Part shown: positions 1-8,135 of the stretch, piece after piece | Position numbering within the stretch: position 1 is the stretch's first letter | Layout: each line of letters starts with the position of its first letter | Origin: Pseudomonadota bacterium | GTDB taxonomy: Bacteria; Myxococcota_A; Polyangia; Polyangiales; Polyangiaceae | Direction of reading: 5' to 3' | Assembly: GCA_023402175.1 (NCBI GenBank) | Contig: JAEXCN010000384.1 | Span: 1 to 34,778, forward strand | DNA: 34,778 nucleotides | Made by a program: the position numbers and the translations under genes | Notes under the pieces: model-generated | What the model saw: the letters and a program-made list of their open reading frames with translations, nothing else | What the model was told of the DNA's origin: nothing | Database searches by the model: none

Positions 1-490
1 TCCCCAAGGAGCGCGCAGGCGCTTGTGATGCACGGCGCTCGGACGCGGACGACGGACGCGCAGGCAGCGCTGCCGAGCGTGGGCGCGGCGACGGCGCGTC
101 GTCCCTCGCCGCGGGCGCCGGGGTCGAGGTTGGCAGGTCGTTCACGGCGATGGATGGCACCGCGTCGATCGCCGGACGTTCAGCGGAGGGCGACGGAGGC
201 GCCATCACGGTCGGCGCCGGCGCGACGTCCGACGGCGGCTCCGAGATGCTCTCGGCGGATTGCCGGCCGAGGAGCGCGCCGGTGACGGCGAGGCACGAGA
301 TGCCCGCGAGTGCGGTCCATCCCCATCGCCGGAGGCCGCTGGTCGCGAGCTCGGCATGGGACTGTGCACCCGCGGCGAGCTTTCGATGCAAGCTCTGCAG
401 CGCATCGGGCCTTGGTTCAAGCCGCTGTGCATCGGCGACGAGCTTCGCGAAGAGCTCGTTCTCTTCCACGAGCGGACGACGCTCGTTCAT
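1..490 (-). CDS. Single-pass membrane protein, putative anti-sigma partner (3' end cut by window edge)
   Basis: Reading the minus strand from the ATG at 488-490 gives an open frame of at least 163 residues that runs off the left edge. It has a charged cytoplasmic N-terminus (about residues 1-54, starting MNERRPLVEENELF), one hydrophobic segment at about 55-75 (GWTALAGISCLAVTGALLG) preceded by Arg-Arg, and then an Ala/Pro/Ser-rich stretch that should lie in the periplasm. Its start overlaps the stop of the upstream ECF sigma gene by four bases (ATGA), so the two are translationally coupled. That position and topology suggest a sigma-factor regulator. I see no zinc-binding HxxxCxxC anti-sigma motif and no FecR-type domain in the visible part, so the role is inferred from context. 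No similarity to a named family was recognised. Confidence 0.7.
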   Translation of the reverse strand, partial: MNERRPLVEENELFAKLVADAQRLEPRPDALQSLHRKLAAGAQSHAELATSGLRRWGWTALAGISCLAVTGALLGRQSAESISEPPSDVAPAPTVMAPPSPSAERPAIDAVPSIAVNDLPTSTPAPAARDDAPSPRPRSAALPARPSSASERRASQAPARSLG

Positions 491-1071
491 CGCCCACCTC
501 GCATTCTCATCTGCATTCTCTTCAAGCGTTCTTCGAACTTGTCTCGCCCTCGGCGGACGCGCGAGGTGGCGGTCCCGAGGGGGACCCCGAGCACCGCTGC
601 AATTTCCGGCATGGACAGACCTTCGATCTCGGAGAGGACGAACGCCGATCGAAGTTCGTCCGTCAGGCCTTGGAGGAGGACGAGCAGGAGGTCCTGCTCC
701 TGCTTCTTGCCGAGCACGTCCTCGGGGGTAGTGTCGTGCGTGGGCTCGAGGGACTCGTCGTCGGGATCCGCCGCGAGCTCTTCGTGCCTGTATTTCCGCC
801 GCAACGCGCGCGCGACATGGACTGCGGTGCTGAAGAGGAACGCCTTTTCGGATCCCGGGCGAATCTTCTCGAGCTTGCGCGCGACGACGAGGAACACTTC
901 CTGAGTCGCGTCGTCGAGCGCGTCGAAGCGAACGCCGAGGGTACGAAGGAACCGCCACACGCTCGAAAAATGAGCGGTCGCGACCTCGTGCTGGCGATCT
1001 TCGGCGCGGCTCCTCGACATGCTCGGCAGAGTGGATTCACTCCCGGCGAGCGAGGACGAAACGACCGTCAT
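487..1071 (-). CDS. ECF-type RNA polymerase sigma factor (sigma-70 family)
   Basis: This 194-residue protein has the two-domain ECF layout. Region 2 is at about 30-97 with the core-binding motif DDATQEVFLVVARKL (53-67). Region 4 is at about 123-190 with a helix-turn-helix LSMPEIAAVLGVPLGTATSRV (152-172). It would direct RNA polymerase to a dedicated promoter set. The frame stays open far upstream, but that extension overlaps the secreted-protein gene out of frame, so the ATG at 1071 was chosen; Met18 is an alternative. It lies 41 bases after the secreted-protein gene and overlaps the membrane-protein gene by four bases, so the three probably form one operon. No named sigma-factor group was identified. 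Confidence 0.9.
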   Translation of the reverse strand: MTVVSSSLAGSESTLPSMSRSRAEDRQHEVATAHFSSVWRFLRTLGVRFDALDDATQEVFLVVARKLEKIRPGSEKAFLFSTAVHVARALRRKYRHEELAADPDDESLEPTHDTTPEDVLGKKQEQDLLLVLLQGLTDELRSAFVLSEIEGLSMPEIAAVLGVPLGTATSRVRRGRDKFEERLKRMQMRMRGGR

Positions 1072-1112
1072 GGTCGTGAACGCCGGGTGAGGCCACAATC
1101 GATCAACTTTTC

Positions 1113-2201
1113 TCAGAACCGCCAGCCGATGCCCACACCAAGGGAGAATCCGACCGCCGGCGCTCGGCTCACCAGCCCATCGGGCGCGATTCGCAGCCGG
1201 TCTCGCCTCCGCGGAACCCACGACCCTCCGGCCAGCTCGGCGAAGAAATTCGGATGAGCTTGCCACCGGAGGGCGGCGAGCCCTCCGTAGTCGAGCCAGA
1301 GGCGCCGCGTCCGCTCCGCGCCGGGGATGTCGAGCGGCATTGCCGAGAGCTCCCCGACGTTTGCACCCAGGCACGCCTCGGCCGAAAAGAGCGACGCGAA
1401 CACGAGACGGGTCGGGCAGGCTTCGATGTGTCCCGCGGCCCAGTCGATCTCCACGCGCGCCTCGCCGACGCTGGCGGTCCGCGTGAAGCTCTTCCGGAAG
1501 CCCGCGCGCACGACGGGCCGGAACCACGGAACGGCGTGGCTCGTGCGCTCGGCTTCGAGCTCGACGAAAGCATCGATCACGGCGAGGACCGCCGACACCG
1601 CCGTCGTGCCCTCGATTCGACTTCCGACGGCGACCTTCAGGCGCGGTCCGGCGGCGCCGGCGCTCGACGCGGGAATCGTCCGTCTGTCGGACACGACGGT
1701 TGCCTTCGAGTCAGCTGGAGCCGGGGTCGAAGAGGGGGGCGCGGCGGCCGGAGCATCGGTATCTTGGACGCCGGCCGGGCGCGGTGGCTCCTCGCCGACG
1801 GCGATGCTTGCTCGGGGATCGATCGCAAGCGCGACCGTGATCGCGAGAGCGAGCGCCACGTCTTCGCAGCTGTCGCCGGTGACCTCGCGCCCGACCGTGG
1901 TTCCGTTCGGGGCTCGGACGTCGAAGCGCCCAACGTACGCTCCATCACGCCGTTCCGCGCGGAGACGAAAGTGCCTCGTATCGTCGCGTCCGTCCGAGAG
2001 CGTCCACTTCGCCGTGTATCCGGCGATCTGCCGCAAAACCTGCTCTCTGGAGGGACACTCCGGCGGCGCCGCGTAGTCGAAGGCAATGGGCTCGAGCGGT
2101 CCTTCGGCGCGGGCGTCCAGGGGCATGCCCACAAGGACGATGCCGATCACGGCGGTCGCGCACGAGGCTCGGAACGCCCTCCACCGCGCCACCGCTCTCA
2201 C
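1113..2201 (-). CDS. Secreted, possibly outer-membrane barrel protein, function unknown
   Basis: A 362-residue protein read from a GTG start. Residues 1-32 form a signal peptide with a likely cut after Ala-Arg-Ala. An N-terminal domain carries two cysteines (about 49 and 112) in a pattern I associate with a recurrent but unnamed Myxococcota family: a Cys-Pro-Ser stretch, then a Cys-Glu-Asp followed by Ala/Leu-rich sequence. A Pro/Ala/Ser linker at about 135-175 follows, then an alternating C-terminal region ending in GVGIGWRF, which resembles a beta-barrel terminus. It lies directly upstream of the ECF sigma gene on the same strand. A hexamer TAGCTT nine bases before the GTG may be its -10 element. 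The barrel assignment rests on pattern only. Confidence 0.7.
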   Translation of the reverse strand: MRAVARWRAFRASCATAVIGIVLVGMPLDARAEGPLEPIAFDYAAPPECPSREQVLRQIAGYTAKWTLSDGRDDTRHFRLRAERRDGAYVGRFDVRAPNGTTVGREVTGDSCEDVALALAITVALAIDPRASIAVGEEPPRPAGVQDTDAPAAAPPSSTPAPADSKATVVSDRRTIPASSAGAAGPRLKVAVGSRIEGTTAVSAVLAVIDAFVELEAERTSHAVPWFRPVVRAGFRKSFTRTASVGEARVEIDWAAGHIEACPTRLVFASLFSAEACLGANVGELSAMPLDIPGAERTRRLWLDYGGLAALRWQAHPNFFAELAGGSWVPRRRDRLRIAPDGLVSRAPAVGFSLGVGIGWRF

Positions 2202-2239
2202 GAAGACGCGAAGCTATCGCGCGCGCGCGTTCGATGCCA

Positions 2240-2268
2240 GACGCTCGGCGACCCTTTCGGGCCCCGAG
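2240..2268. other. Stem-loop in the gap between the pgi stop and the secreted-protein gene
   Basis: CGCTCGG at 2240-2246 pairs with CCGAGCG at 2262-2268, and CCC at 2250-2252 pairs with GGG at 2257-2259 inside the loop. It lies about 30 bases after the pgi stop, so it may end or stabilise that transcript. There is no T-run on either side, so it is not a standard intrinsic terminator. Confidence 0.35.
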
Positions 2269-2298
2269 CGCTGTTCCCGAACCAGCTTCGGACGGCCC

Positions 2299-3960
2299 TC
2301 AGGCCGGGCGGCGCGCCTTGTAGAGCGTGATGAGCCCGTTCGTCGACGCGTCGTGCGACGTCACGCTTCCCGCCGCGGCGAGCTCGGGAAGGATCTTGTT
2401 CGCGAGCTGCTTTCCGAGCTCGACGCCCCACTGATCGAAGCTGTTGATGTTCCAGACGATGCCCTGGACGAAGATCTTGTGCTCGTACGCCGCCGTCAGC
2501 GCGCCGAGCGTCCGGGGGGTGAATTTCTGCACGAGGATCGAGCTCGTCGGGCGGTTTCCGGGGAAGACCTTGTGCGGGGTGAGCATCTCGATGCGGTCCT
2601 TCGGCGTCCCGGAAGCCGCGAGCTCCGCGCGTGCCTCTTCTTCCGTCTTGCCGCGCATCAGCGCCTCGGTCTGCGCGAAGAAGTTCGCCAGCAGGATCTC
2701 GTGATGTTTGCCGATGGGGTTGTGCGTCTCGATCGGCGCGATGAAGTCGCACGGGACGAGGCGCGTGCCCTGATGGATGAGCTGATAGAACGCGTGCTGT
2801 CCGTTCGTCCCGGGCTCGCCCCAGATGATCGGCCCGGTGGTGTAGTCGGTGATCGTCCTGCCGTGACGGTCGACCCGCTTACCGTTCGACTCCATGTCCC
2901 CCTGCTGGAAGTAGGCCGGGAAGCGATGGAGGTACTGATCGTAAGGGAGGATCGCGTGTGACTCGGCGCCGAAGAAGCACGCGTACCAGACGCCGAGCAT
3001 CGCCATCAGCACCGGCAGGTTCTTCTCGAGCGGCGTGGTCCGAAAGTGCTCATCCATCTCGAAGGCGCCGACGAGCAGGTCCTCGAAGTCATCCATGCCG
3101 ATCATGAGCGCGATCGAAAGACCGATCGCGCTCCACAGCGAATAGCGCCCGCCGACCCAGTCCCAGAACGGGAACATGTTCTCGGGGTCGATGCCGAACG
3201 CGCGGACCTCTTTTTCGTTGGTCGAGAGCGCGACGAAGTGCTTTGCGACGGCGCTGTCGTCGAAGCCCGGCTGCTTCACGAGCCACGCGCGCGCGGTCCG
3301 GGCATTCGTCAGCGTCTCCTGCGTCGTGAACGTCTTCGACGCCACGATGAACAGGGTGCGCTCCGGATCGACGGCGCGAAGCGTCTCGGCGATGTGGGTC
3401 CCGTCGACGTTCGAGACGAAGTGCGGGTGGAGATCGCGCTTCCAGTACGGCCGGAGCGCCTCGGTCACCATCACCGGTCCGAGATCGGATCCGCCGATGC
3501 CGATGTTGACGATGTGCGTGATGGACTTGCCCGTGTGCCCTCGCCAGTCGCCGGAGCGGACGCGATCGCTGAACGCGCGCATCTTCGCGAGCACGGCGCG
3601 GACGTCGGGCATCACGTCCTTGCCGTCGACGAGGATCGGACGGGTCGAGCGATTGCGCAGGGCGACGTGGAGAACGGGGCGGTCCTCGGTGAAGTTGATG
3701 CGCTCGCCGGCGAACATCCGATCGCGCCACTTCTCGACGTCCGCCTGACGCGCGAGCCCGAGGAGGAGCTTCATCGTCTCCTCGGTGATGCGGTGCTTCG
3801 AGTAGTCGAGGAACACTCCGCACGCCTCGTGCGAGAAGCGGCTGAACCGGTTCGGATCTTTCGCGAACAGGTCGCGCATGTGGACCGGGGAGATCTCCTC
3901 CTGGTGCTTCGAGAGGGCCTGCCACGCGGGTGAGGAGGTGAGGGGGCTCGGGCTCGTCAT
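2299..3960 (-). CDS. pgi: Glucose-6-phosphate isomerase
   Basis: This enzyme interconverts glucose-6-phosphate and fructose-6-phosphate in the cytoplasm, in glycolysis and gluconeogenesis. The predicted 553 residues match the usual bacterial length of about 550. Both family signatures are visible: DWVGGRYSLWSAIG, and GIVWNINSFDQWGVELGK, whose Lys517 is the expected catalytic lysine. The region GEPGTNGQHAFYQLIHQG carries the catalytic Glu and His. The ATG at 3960 opens MTSPSPLTSSPAW; a longer open frame upstream overlaps the divergent ABC gene and is not credible. The gene stands alone, with its start 111 bases from the ABC ATPase start. A TATGCT hexamer lies 12 bases before the ATG. Confidence 0.98.
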   Translation of the reverse strand: MTSPSPLTSSPAWQALSKHQEEISPVHMRDLFAKDPNRFSRFSHEACGVFLDYSKHRITEETMKLLLGLARQADVEKWRDRMFAGERINFTEDRPVLHVALRNRSTRPILVDGKDVMPDVRAVLAKMRAFSDRVRSGDWRGHTGKSITHIVNIGIGGSDLGPVMVTEALRPYWKRDLHPHFVSNVDGTHIAETLRAVDPERTLFIVASKTFTTQETLTNARTARAWLVKQPGFDDSAVAKHFVALSTNEKEVRAFGIDPENMFPFWDWVGGRYSLWSAIGLSIALMIGMDDFEDLLVGAFEMDEHFRTTPLEKNLPVLMAMLGVWYACFFGAESHAILPYDQYLHRFPAYFQQGDMESNGKRVDRHGRTITDYTTGPIIWGEPGTNGQHAFYQLIHQGTRLVPCDFIAPIETHNPIGKHHEILLANFFAQTEALMRGKTEEEARAELAASGTPKDRIEMLTPHKVFPGNRPTSSILVQKFTPRTLGALTAAYEHKIFVQGIVWNINSFDQWGVELGKQLANKILPELAAAGSVTSHDASTNGLITLYKARRPA

Positions 3961-4071
3961 GTGTCGCGTGCGAGCATAATCTGCTGCGCGCGCGTGAGGA
4001 ACCGTGGCCGAGCTCTCGAGGGCGAGGCGATCTGCCCCAGACGAAGAGACGATGCTAGGCTCGCTGGCCGC

Positions 4072-5052
4072 ATGGACGGCGCTGCGACGGAGCCTTTCGC
4101 GAAGGCGACCACAGAGCTCTCGATCCGCTGCAAGGGTCTCCAGAAGACGTACGAGGACGTCGTCGCCGTGAACGGCCTCGATCTCGAGGTGCGCGTCGGC
4201 GAGTGCTTCGGCCTGCTCGGACCGAACGGCGCCGGGAAGACGACGACGGTCGAGATCCTCGAAGGTCTCCTCCAGCCCTCCGGGGGAACCGTCGAGATCC
4301 TCGGCAAGCGCTGGGAGACCGACGAGCGATGGCTGCGTGAGCGCCTCGGCGTCTCGCTCCAGCAGACGAACCTGCCCGACAAGCTGACCGTCCGCGAGAC
4401 GATCAAGCTGTTTCGATCGTTCTTCACGGAAGGCCGCGACGTCGACGCGACGATCGATCTCGTCGCGCTGCGCGAGAAGGAGCACGCGAAGTACGACACG
4501 CTCTCGGGTGGGCAACGGCAGCGACTCGCCGTCGCTTGCGCGCTCGTCGGCGATCCGAAGCTCCTCTTCCTCGACGAGCCGACGACCGGGCTCGATCCGC
4601 AGTCACGCCGCATGCTCTGGGACGTCGTGCTCGCATTCAAGGAGCAGGGCGGCAGCGTCCTGTTGACGACGCACTACATGGATGAAGCCGAACGCTTGTG
4701 CGACCGCGTCGGCGTCATCGATCACGGGAAAATGATCGCGCTCGGGACGCCGAAGCAGCTCATCGACTCGCTCGGCGGCAGCCAGATCGTCGAGATCACG
4801 CTGGCAGCTGCGCCCGCCGAAGAGAGCGCGCGCGACGCGCTCGCTGCGGCGCTCGGCGTGCTGCCCGGCGTGAAGGCAGCGCGCTTCCTCTCCGGCCGCG
4901 TCGTGCTCACGGTCGAGTATCTGCACGTCGCGCTTCCCGCGGTGCTCGCGGCGCTCGACGAGCGTCGCCTCGAGCTCGCCAACCTCTCGACCCACCACGC
5001 GACGCTCGAGGACGTCTTCGTCACGCTCACGGGGAGGGCTCTCCGCGAATGA
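4072..5052 (+). CDS. ABC-2 type exporter, ATP-binding subunit
   Basis: A 326-residue nucleotide-binding subunit of the DrrA/CcmA-like exporter class. Walker A is GPNGAGKTT (50-58), the signature is LSGGQ (144-148), Walker B is LLFLDEP (164-170), and the switch His is 201 in TTHYMDEAE. The roughly 100-residue C-terminal extension is typical of multidrug or polysaccharide ABC-2 ATPases. It works with the membrane subunit encoded next, whose start overlaps its stop by four bases (ATGA at 5049-5052). The substrate cannot be told from sequence. The ATG at 4072 has no Shine-Dalgarno, but TAGGCT ends ten bases upstream, so the message may be leaderless or nearly so. Confidence 0.95.
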   Translation: MDGAATEPFAKATTELSIRCKGLQKTYEDVVAVNGLDLEVRVGECFGLLGPNGAGKTTTVEILEGLLQPSGGTVEILGKRWETDERWLRERLGVSLQQTNLPDKLTVRETIKLFRSFFTEGRDVDATIDLVALREKEHAKYDTLSGGQRQRLAVACALVGDPKLLFLDEPTTGLDPQSRRMLWDVVLAFKEQGGSVLLTTHYMDEAERLCDRVGVIDHGKMIALGTPKQLIDSLGGSQIVEITLAAAPAEESARDALAAALGVLPGVKAARFLSGRVVLTVEYLHVALPAVLAALDERRLELANLSTHHATLEDVFVTLTGRALRE

Positions 5053-6131
5053 GCAATGCAGCGGTGAGCCCGCAGCGCGCACGCTTGAACGCGATCATCG
5101 AGCTCGCGCTCTCGCGGTTCCGGCTGTTCTATCGCGAGCCAGGGACGATGTTCTGGACGTTCGGGTTCCCGCTCGTCATCTCGATCGTCCTCGGAATCGC
5201 CTTCCGCAATCGCGATCCGGAGCCCGTCGTCGTTGCCGTCGAGTCTGCCTCGGCCGCGACGCTCGCGCGCGCGGAGCACGCGAAGGAGATCCTCGCGAAG
5301 GCCGAGGACGTGAAGGTGAAGATCCTCTCGCCGGAGGAGGCGAACGCGGACCTACGGACAGGCAAGGTGAGCCTCGTCGTCTCCCCCGAAGGTGACGGAA
5401 GCTACGCCTACCGTTTCGATCCGACGCGGCCAGAGAGCCGCCTCGCGCGCTCGGTGACGGACGATGTGCTCCAGCGCGGCGAGGGACGGAAGGACGCCTA
5501 TGCGCCGGTCGCGAAGATCGTGACCGAGCCGGGCTCCCGCTACATCGATTTCTTGATCCCTGGGCTCGTCGGGCTCGGGCTCATGTCGACGGGGCTCTGG
5601 GGCATCGGCTTCTCGCTCGCCGAGATGCGGACGAAGAAGCTGATCAAGCGGCTCACGGCGACGCCGATGCGCCGGAGCGACTTCTTGCTCTCGTTCCTCC
5701 TCGTGCGCGCGGTCCTCCTTCCAATCGAGCTCACGCCGCTGCTCGTCTTCTCGCGTGTCATCTTCGACGTCGGCGTACGCGGCAGCATCCTGACGCTCGC
5801 GCTGACGGCGCTCGTCGGCGGGCTCACGTTCGCGGTGATGGGCCTCTTCCTCGCATGCCGCGCGGAGAACCCGCAGATCGTGAGCGGGCTCATCAACGTC
5901 GTCTCGTTCCCGATGTACCTCTGCTCGGGCGTCTTCTTCTCGTCGGCGCGCTTTCCCGATGCGGTGCAGCCCGTGATCCGCTTCCTACCGCTCACCGCGC
6001 TCAACGATGCGCTCCGAGCGGTGATGATCGACGGCGCCTCGCTGACGGACGTGGGCGGCAAGATCGCGACCTGCGGGATCTGGGGCGCCGTTTCCTTCGT
6101 GCTCGCCATCCGCTTGTTCAAATGGCGCTAG
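5049..6131 (+). CDS. ABC-2 type exporter, permease subunit
   Basis: A 360-residue membrane protein with the ABC-2 layout. There is one N-terminal membrane helix (about 36-53, near PLVISIVLGIAF), a soluble extracytoplasmic stretch of about 100 residues, and then five or six helices including FLIPGLVGLGLMSTGLWGIGF and a cluster near the C-terminus. The sequence MRTKKLIKRLTATPMRR is the usual cytoplasmic segment of this family. It is translationally coupled to the ATPase at 4072-5052 and converges on the kinase gene with a 12-base gap. The cargo (lipid, drug or polysaccharide) is unknown. Confidence 0.93.
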   Translation: MSNAAVSPQRARLNAIIELALSRFRLFYREPGTMFWTFGFPLVISIVLGIAFRNRDPEPVVVAVESASAATLARAEHAKEILAKAEDVKVKILSPEEANADLRTGKVSLVVSPEGDGSYAYRFDPTRPESRLARSVTDDVLQRGEGRKDAYAPVAKIVTEPGSRYIDFLIPGLVGLGLMSTGLWGIGFSLAEMRTKKLIKRLTATPMRRSDFLLSFLLVRAVLLPIELTPLLVFSRVIFDVGVRGSILTLALTALVGGLTFAVMGLFLACRAENPQIVSGLINVVSFPMYLCSGVFFSSARFPDAVQPVIRFLPLTALNDALRAVMIDGASLTDVGGKIATCGIWGAVSFVLAIRLFKWR

Positions 6132-6143
6132 CAACGACGTCGA

Positions 6144-8087
6144 TCAGTCCGGGTCCTTCGACAGCGACTCGATCGGCGCGGGCAGCGGCTCCGCGGTCGG
6201 CGTTTCCGCGGCCGTGCTCGCCGCAGCCGGAGGCTTCGGTCGCGGCTTGGGACGCGTCTTCTTCGGAGGCGGAGCGCTCGACGACGGCGTGATGCTCGCG
6301 CTGCTCGCCGGCGGCGACGCGACGTACGCGCTCGGAGTGACGGACGGAGCCGAGCTCGCGGCTTCGGCGGGTACGGAGACCGACGGCGCCGCAGAGGTGG
6401 GCGCGGGAGCAGTCGCCGCAGGAGCCGCTCCTTGATTCACGATCGCGGCGCGCTGTCGGACGACGATCGTGTACGTCGTCACGCCCGCGACGATGCCGAT
6501 GAGGATCGGCACGAGGACACGGAACGCTCCGCTCGACTTCTGCTCCGTGGGGACGATCGTGGCGAGCAGCGGTCCTGGGTTCTCCGGCGTCACCGACGGC
6601 GGCCCGCCTGCGGGATGCGGCGTTCCCGCGGGCGGAGGCGCAGAGCCCTGCGCGAGCGGCACGGTGGAAGCGAACTTCGGCGGGATCTTCGATCCATCGT
6701 CCGGAACGAAGCCCGTGTTCGCGAGCGCAGCGCGGAAGAGCGCGGCTGCATCGGCTTCCGACTGCCCCTCGGGCACGAGCGGCGGGAGTGGGCGGTCGGC
6801 GGTCGACGCGTCGGATCGATCCGGAACCGCAGGAGCCGGCGGAGCCGGTTGGGGCATGCGCTCGGTCGTCGGCACGGGCTCGGCAGGTCGCCGAAGCGAG
6901 AAGACCGGGTCGTTCCTGAGCGAGAACGTCGGGTCCTCGCTCATCGCCATCGACGGCGGGACGTCGCGCTGCGTGACCGGCGGGGCGCTCGTGAAGACGT
7001 CGTCGCCGGTCGGGTAGAGGGGATCGAGGCCGTGCAACGGTCCTCGCTTCGCCGTACTGTCGTCGAACGACGCGTCGCGCGAGCCCCACGACTGCGTCGT
7101 CGTGAGCGAGCGTCCGGCCAGCGTCGGCTCGTCGTCGCGCTCCGGCGTCCGACGCGTCGGGACCGGCGGTGGATGGACCTCGTCGGGGGGCTCGAGCTGC
7201 GCGCCGCCGGAGCCGTCGAGCGACATCCTTGCCCACCGAAGGGCCTCGCGCATCGCGTTCGCGTCCGCCCAGCGCTCGGCCTTGTCGAACGCGAGCGCTC
7301 GATCGATCACGGACGCGACCGCGCGCGGAACGTCGGGCACGACGTCGCGGATCGGTCGTGCCGGCGTCCGTGCCGTCGCGATGAGCTTCGTCTTCGCATC
7401 GCCCCCGAGGTGCACCGACTCGCCTGCGATGACGGTGAAGAGGGTCGCGCCGACGCTCCAGATGTCGCTCCGCGCATCGACCTGTTCACGCCGCCCGAGC
7501 GCCTGCTCGGGAGACATGAACGCGGGCGTGCCGAGCACCATCCCGACGCCGGTCATGTCGCTCGAGCTACGTCCGTCGTTGAAGCGCGCCACACCGAAGT
7601 CGAGGAGCTTGACCTCGTTCTTCCGCGTGATGAACACGTTCTCGGGCTTGAGATCGCGGTGGAGCACCTCGTGGTCGTGCGCCGCCGACAGGACGTCGAG
7701 CATCGCGTCCGTGATCTGCAGCGCCTCGCCGAGCGGGATCTTGCCGCCCATCCTCTGCCGGCGCTCCTCGAGGTTCTCTCCTTCGAGCAGCTCCATGACG
7801 ATGAACACGCAGCCGTCCTCGGCGACGTCGTCGTCGATCGCCCGCACGACACCGGGATGCCCGATCGCGTTCGCAAAATAGCCCTCGCGACGGAAGCGCT
7901 CCGCCATCGCTGGATCGCGCGCGAGCTCCCTGTGCAGGATCTTGAGCGCGACCCTGCTCCCGTTCCGGTGCGTGGCCGCGTAGACGTTCGCCATCGAACC
8001 CGTGGCGATGAACGCATCGATCCGGTACTTGTCCCGGATCATCGTTCCCACGCGGCGGTGCGCTCGCTGTCCCGGCCCCTCCGCCAA
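6144..8087 (-). CDS. Membrane-anchored Ser/Thr protein kinase (PknB-like)
   Basis: A 647-residue protein with an N-terminal Hanks-type kinase domain at about 20-285. The glycine loop is ATGSMANVYAA, Lys49 sits in VALKIL, the catalytic loop is HRDLKPEN (Asp145), DFG is 163-165, and TPAFMSPEQ is the activation-segment end. A long Pro/Ala-rich linker follows and includes two tandem copies of DPxFSLR (386-399). One membrane helix lies at about 522-543, and a Lys/Pro-rich tail (KKTRPKPRPKPP) lies outside the membrane, so the kinase faces the cytoplasm. The TTG at 8087 is preferred because AGGAGGAGG (8095-8103) lies seven bases upstream; an ATG at 8042 would remove 15 residues. It diverges from the exonuclease gene across 48 bases. 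Confidence 0.95.
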   Translation of the reverse strand: MAEGPGQRAHRRVGTMIRDKYRIDAFIATGSMANVYAATHRNGSRVALKILHRELARDPAMAERFRREGYFANAIGHPGVVRAIDDDVAEDGCVFIVMELLEGENLEERRQRMGGKIPLGEALQITDAMLDVLSAAHDHEVLHRDLKPENVFITRKNEVKLLDFGVARFNDGRSSSDMTGVGMVLGTPAFMSPEQALGRREQVDARSDIWSVGATLFTVIAGESVHLGGDAKTKLIATARTPARPIRDVVPDVPRAVASVIDRALAFDKAERWADANAMREALRWARMSLDGSGGAQLEPPDEVHPPPVPTRRTPERDDEPTLAGRSLTTTQSWGSRDASFDDSTAKRGPLHGLDPLYPTGDDVFTSAPPVTQRDVPPSMAMSEDPTFSLRNDPVFSLRRPAEPVPTTERMPQPAPPAPAVPDRSDASTADRPLPPLVPEGQSEADAAALFRAALANTGFVPDDGSKIPPKFASTVPLAQGSAPPPAGTPHPAGGPPSVTPENPGPLLATIVPTEQKSSGAFRVLVPILIGIVAGVTTYTIVVRQRAAIVNQGAAPAATAPAPTSAAPSVSVPAEAASSAPSVTPSAYVASPPASSASITPSSSAPPPKKTRPKPRPKPPAAASTAAETPTAEPLPAPIESLSKDPD

Positions 8088-8135
8088 CGTCTAGCCTCCT
8101 CCTCGCTCCCACACTCATCGTACCATCCGACGCCC

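Noticed and set aside
1072..1527. N-terminal extension of the sigma factor
   Set aside because: It is an out-of-frame reading of the secreted-protein gene, with an Arg-rich composition; the sigma domains begin after 1071.
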